Of a DNA stretch of 64,000 nt, positions 60,972 through 64,000 are shown piece after piece. The notes below the pieces were generated by a model that was not told the origin of the DNA, did no database searches, and was given only the letters and a program-made list of their open reading frames with translations. This DNA comes from Micromonospora parva (GTDB lineage: Bacteria > Actinomycetota > Actinomycetes > Mycobacteriales > Micromonosporaceae): assembly GCF_000718515.1 (NCBI RefSeq), contig NZ_JNZS01000001.1, positions 248,001-312,000 on the forward strand. The letters are read 5' to 3'. The translations under genes were made by a program, and so were the position numbers. Within the stretch, counting starts at the first letter, position 1. Each line of letters starts with the position of its first letter.

Positions 60972-61475
60972 GCGCCGGCTGGGTGAGTCGAACCGCCCGG
61001 CGCGGATCTCGCGCAGCGCCCGGCGTCGGGTGTCGCCGCGCAGGGTGTCGACGTAGAGCCGCCCGCCCAGGTGGTCGGTTTCGTGTTGCAGGGCGCGGGC
61101 CAGGAACCCGCTGCCGGCGATGGTCAACGGCTCGCCGTGCTGGTCGACACCGTGGGCGGTGGCGTGCATGGCCCGCACGGTCGGGAAGTACAGGCCGGGG
61201 ATGGACAGGCAGCCCTCCTCGTCGTCCTGGAGCTCGTCGGACAGCTCCAGGGTCGGGTTGATGAGGTGGCCACGGTGCCCGTCGGCGTCGTAGACGAACA
61301 CCTGGGCGCTGACGCCGATCTGTGGTGCCGCGACGCCGGCGCGGCCGGGGGCGCCGAGCAGGGTGTCCATCAGGTCGGTGACGAGGGCACGCAGCTCCGC
61401 GTCGAAGGTGGTGACCGGTTCACATCCGGTGCGCAGGACAGGGTCGCCGATGATCCGGATGGGCCGCATGGTCAT
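60966..61475 (-). CDS. def: Peptide deformylase
   Basis: 169 residues. Removes the N-formyl group from nascent proteins using Fe2+. Motif 1 GVAAPQIGV (47-55), motif 2 EEGCLSIPG with Cys89 as metal ligand, and motif 3 HETDH (131-135) with both His ligands and catalytic Glu. It is the only copy in the window; genomes often hold more than one. Its stop lies in the repeat shared with the TSUP gene. ATG at 61475 or 61469. Confidence 0.93.
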   Translation of the reverse strand: MTMRPIRIIGDPVLRTGCEPVTTFDAELRALVTDLMDTLLGAPGRAGVAAPQIGVSAQVFVYDADGHRGHLINPTLELSDELQDDEEGCLSIPGLYFPTVRAMHATAHGVDQHGEPLTIAGSGFLARALQHETDHLGGRLYVDTLRGDTRRRALREIRAGRFDSPSRRG

Positions 61476-61507
61476 GCGGGTCAGCGTATCGCCGTCCGGG
61501 CGCGCCG

Positions 61508-62728
61508 TCAGCGCCCGGCCAGGGTGGCGCGGATCGGGGTGGTCTTCGCGGCGGCCTCGGCGACCTCGGCGTACGGGTCGCTGTCCCAGGTGATGCCGCC
61601 GCCGGCCCAGGTGTGCAGCCGTTGGCCGTCGGCGGCGGCGGTGCGGATGGTCAGACCCAGGTCGACACGACCGGGCGCGACCCAGCCGAGCGCGCCCATG
61701 CTGGCGCCGCGGCCGACGGGTTCGAGGGCGCTGATCTGGGTCAGGGCGGCGAGTTTCGGCGCGCCGGTGACCGAGCCGCCGGGGCAGGTGGCGCGCAGCA
61801 GGTCGGCCAGGCCGAGGCCGTCGGCGACGGTGGCGCGGACGGTCGATTCGGCCTGCCACAGGTCGCACCAGCGGCGGACGGCGAACAGGTCGTCGACGGT
61901 GACGCTGCCGGTACGGGCGATGCGCGCCAGGTCGTTGCGTTCCAGGTCGACGATCATGATGTGTTCGGCGCGTTCCTTGGCGCTGGCGAGCAGTTCGGCG
62001 CGCCCGGCGGCGGTGGCCGGGCGGGTGCCCTTGATCGGTCGGGTGATCACCTGCCCGTCGGTGACCTCGACGAGGGTTTCCGGGGAGGCGCAGCCGATGG
62101 CCCAGCCGCCGCCGGTGAGCACACCGCCGTAGCGGGCGCCGGGGAGCGCGCCGAGGCGGCGCAGGGCGGGCAGCGGGTCGCCGGTGTAGGGGGCGGCGGC
62201 GTGGCCGACGATGTTGCTCTGGTAGACGTCGCCACGGCCGATGGCGGCGCGGACCGCGTCGACGGCGGCGGCGTGCTCGCGGGGGGTCCAACTCTCGGTC
62301 CACTCGCCGAGCCACCACCGCCTCGGCGGGCCGGGCGGCGTGATCCGGACGCGGCCGTGCTGGTAGACGACGACAACGAGGTCGGGCAGGGTCGGCGCGG
62401 GTTCGGGCGCCCCGGTGGGCGCACCGGTCAGCAGCGCCCCGGCGGCGGCGGACAGGTACAGCGCCGCGCCGCAGACCCCGTCGCCGTGGCGGCCGGTGAC
62501 GGGTCGGGTCAGGTCGTGCAGGGGCAGGCCGTGCGCGGCGAGGAACTCCTCGGCCAGGGCCGCCGGGTCGCCGCCGTCGGCGCGGGACCAGTGCAGGCGG
62601 GCGCGTTCGGTGAGCGCGCCCCGGCATCCGGCCGGCGCGGCCGGCACATCGACGTACGTCGCCGGACCGAGGTCCGCGTCGCACACGTATGGGAGCGTTT
62701 CCACGCCGTACGGTCCAACCTTCCTCAT
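61508..62728 (-). CDS. pabB: Aminodeoxychorismate synthase component I
   Basis: 406 residues. Chorismate plus ammonia to 4-amino-4-deoxychorismate for folate. RPIKGTRP contains the Lys that marks PabB (anthranilate synthases have Ala); DLERNDLARI and CPGGSVTGAPK bind Mg and chorismate. The protein lacks a fused lyase domain. The open frame starts at ATG 62728. It is followed by peptide deformylase 32 bp away on the same strand. Confidence 0.88.
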   Translation of the reverse strand: MRKVGPYGVETLPYVCDADLGPATYVDVPAAPAGCRGALTERARLHWSRADGGDPAALAEEFLAAHGLPLHDLTRPVTGRHGDGVCGAALYLSAAAGALLTGAPTGAPEPAPTLPDLVVVVYQHGRVRITPPGPPRRWWLGEWTESWTPREHAAAVDAVRAAIGRGDVYQSNIVGHAAAPYTGDPLPALRRLGALPGARYGGVLTGGGWAIGCASPETLVEVTDGQVITRPIKGTRPATAAGRAELLASAKERAEHIMIVDLERNDLARIARTGSVTVDDLFAVRRWCDLWQAESTVRATVADGLGLADLLRATCPGGSVTGAPKLAALTQISALEPVGRGASMGALGWVAPGRVDLGLTIRTAAADGQRLHTWAGGGITWDSDPYAEVAEAAAKTTPIRATLAGR

Positions 62729-62806
62729 CCGTTCAGTGGATTTCCCGCGAACCAGGCGGACACCTGGTCGATGCTGGACACTTTCGCTTGGTACTGTGCG
62801 TCACTG

Positions 62807-62823
62807 GTCATGTGAACCATGAC
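62807..62823. promoter_or_regulatory. Inverted repeat upstream of the DUF5999 gene
   Basis: GTCATG (62807-62812), TGAAC, CATGAC (62818-62823), between divergent pabB and DUF5999. A wider pair ACTGTG/CACAGT flanks it. It may be an operator. Confidence 0.45.
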
Positions 62824-62851
62824 ACAGTGCCCCCACAGTCCGGAGAACCCG

Positions 62852-63052
62852 ATGTGCCAGCACCAACCGACCTGCCCTTCCGCTGAAGCCACCGACCGGG
62901 AAGCCGCGCGGGTCCTCGCCTGCTTCCGTGAGCAGGGCTGGAGCCTGCTCTGCAACGGTGTCATCGTCTTCGACGACACCGGCGAGCTGCTCCCCGACGG
63001 CAGCAGCATCGCACCGCACCGCGGCCCCGCCCGCCACGCCCTCGTGGCCTGA
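62852..63052 (+). CDS. DUF5999 protein
   Basis: 66 residues. MCQHQPTCPSAEATDREAA and QGWSLLCNGVIVFDDTGELL are the hallmark of DUF5999, a short actinobacterial protein with a Cys/His cluster. ATG at 62852 (GGAG upstream) gives the usual start; the open frame begins at 62819. The function is unknown. Confidence 0.85.
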   Translation: MCQHQPTCPSAEATDREAARVLACFREQGWSLLCNGVIVFDDTGELLPDGSSIAPHRGPARHALVA

Positions 63053-63214
63053 CCGACCACTCAGCGTCACCGAATAGCCGCCGTCGACCCAGGCTAGTCC
63101 CCCGGTAAGGGACGTCCCCGCCCAGGTCGCAGCGACTGCCGGGGCAGGCCGTACCCGCCCGCCCCGGCGCGCCGTCATCGGCCCTTCGACGCCCGGCGGC
63201 GCTGCCAAACCTTG

Positions 63215-63230
63215 AGCGCCCGCGGGCGCT
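63215..63230. terminator. Perfect 16-bp palindrome after gcvP
   Basis: AGCGCCCG followed by CGGGCGCT, two bp beyond the gcvP stop. Probably its terminator hairpin (6-bp stem, CGCG loop). Confidence 0.65.
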
Positions 63231-63231
63231 G

Positions 63232-64000
63232 TCAGTCTTCGAACGCCTCCGGCGACGGGCACGAGCAGACCAGGTTCCGGTCGCCGTACGCGCCGTCGAT
63301 GCGCCGCACCGGCGGCCAGTACTTCCCGGCCCGGTCCACCCCGGCCGGGTACGCGCCCACCGACCGCGGGTACGCGTGCGACCACTCGTCACCGCTGACC
63401 ATCGCCGCGGTGTGCGGCGCGTTCGCCAGGGGGTTGTCCCCCGCCGGCCACTGCCCCGACGCCACCTGCTCGATCTCCGCGCGGATCGCGATCATCGCGT
63501 CGCAGAACCGGTCCAGCTCGGCCAGGTCCTCGCTCTCGGTCGGCTCCACCATCAGCGTCCCCGCCACCGGGAACGACATCGTGGGCGCGTGGAAACCGTA
63601 GTCGATCAACCGCTTCGCCACGTCGTCGACGCTCACCCCGGTCGCCTTCGTCAACGGCCGCAGGTCGAGGATGCACTCGTGCGCCACCAGGCCCTTGTTG
63701 CCGGCGTACAGCACCGGGAAGTGCCCACGCAGCCGCGCCGCCACGTAGTTCGCCGCGAGGACCGCCACACCGGTGGCCCGGGTCAGCCCCTCGGCGCCCA
63801 TCATCCGCAGGTACGCCCACGGGATCGGCAGGATGCCCGCCGACCCGTACTTCGCCGCCGAGATCGCCGGGGTGGCGTCGGCGTGCGCGCCGAGCGGGTC
63901 ACCGGGCAGGAACGGCGCCAGGTGCGCGCGGACCGCCACCGGGCCCACGCCGGGGCCACCGCCGCCGTGCGGGATGCAGAACGTCTTGTGCAGGTTCAGG
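63232..64000 (-). CDS. gcvP: Glycine dehydrogenase (decarboxylating), C-terminal part
   Basis: The gene runs off the right edge; about 256 C-terminal codons are present. The PLP-binding Lys is in [17 protein letters not shown] near the edge; later [31 protein letters not shown] (shortened) and [23 protein letters not shown] are family motifs. P-protein of the glycine cleavage system, which decarboxylates glycine and passes the aminomethyl group to the lipoylated H-protein. Any glycine riboswitch would lie outside the window. Confidence 0.95.
   Translation of the reverse strand, partial: LNLHKTFCIPHGGGGPGVGPVAVRAHLAPFLPGDPLGAHADATPAISAAKYGSAGILPIPWAYLRMMGAEGLTRATGVAVLAANYVAARLRGHFPVLYAGNKGLVAHECILDLRPLTKATGVSVDDVAKRLIDYGFHAPTMSFPVAGTLMVEPTESEDLAELDRFCDAMIAIRAEIEQVASGQWPAGDNPLANAPHTAAMVSGDEWSHAYPRSVGAYPAGVDRAGKYWPPVRRIDGAYGDRNLVCSCPSPEAFED

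Noticed and set aside
63053..63231. Glycine riboswitch near gcvP
   Set aside because: This gap is downstream of gcvP, which runs leftward, so a riboswitch would lie beyond the right edge.

Overview
The window is about 72% G+C with strong third-position GC bias, GTG/TTG starts, many 1-4 nt stop/start overlaps, leaderless-looking promoters and several actinobacteria-only families (DUF5999, DUF6518, DUF6069, the DUF5753/DUF397 pair, an Eis-like acetyltransferase). It looks like chromosomal DNA of a filamentous actinobacterium, most likely Micromonosporaceae (Micromonospora-like). No rRNA, tRNA or CRISPR array was recognised, and no gene-free stretch exceeds 300 bp.

Layout. 1-12.8 kb: small regulator-enzyme pairs (MerR/aldo-keto reductase, LysR/MFS exporter, Rrf2/NmrA-like reductase) with clear operator dyads, plus a NUDIX hydrolase, an HNH protein, a GT39-type glycosyltransferase, a second aldo-keto reductase coupled to a DinB-like protein, an S51 peptidase and two GNATs. 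12.8-24 kb: a DUF5753/DUF397 pair, MFS/MarR, further MarR-type regulators, an ABC-F ribosome-protection-type ATPase behind a probable leader peptide and alternative hairpins, an Hsp20 gene with an HspR-type HAIR operator, a XerC/D-like recombinase, and VOC and MmyB-like genes. 24-32.4 kb: a PQQ-propeller gene and a UMF1-type MFS gene that both appear frameshifted, an AidB-like acyl-CoA dehydrogenase, LtrA, thymidine kinase, a glycerophosphodiesterase and a PlsC-type acyltransferase. 32.4-45.5 kb: cydAB, an Eis-like acetyltransferase, a divergent MarR pair, peroxiredoxin, SDR, an OxlT-type MFS with its 41-residue small subunit, zwf, a secreted GH20 hexosaminidase and an alpha/beta hydrolase. 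45.5-51 kb: a 1,091-residue STAND protein with N-terminal helical region, NACHT NTPase and C-terminal leucine-rich repeats, a zinc-finger hypothetical protein and an orphan tyrosine recombinase. 51-64 kb: fasciclin lipoprotein, secreted M14 carboxypeptidase, NarL-type two-component pair, ion transporters with an RCK-type subunit, an EEP phosphatase, TSUP permease, peptide deformylase, pabB-like gene, DUF5999 and the 3' end of gcvP.

The best candidate for an unusual system is the NACHT-LRR gene. Its order (N-terminal effector-like region, NACHT, LRR) is that of animal NLR immune receptors, and bacterial NACHT proteins are known anti-phage factors. It lies beside an orphan integrase and AT-rich palindromes. 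The second most interesting feature is the ABC-F leader: a 14-codon probably leaderless ORF followed by mutually exclusive hairpins and a hairpin over the ribosome binding site. Many other regulator genes face their target across a readable inverted repeat.
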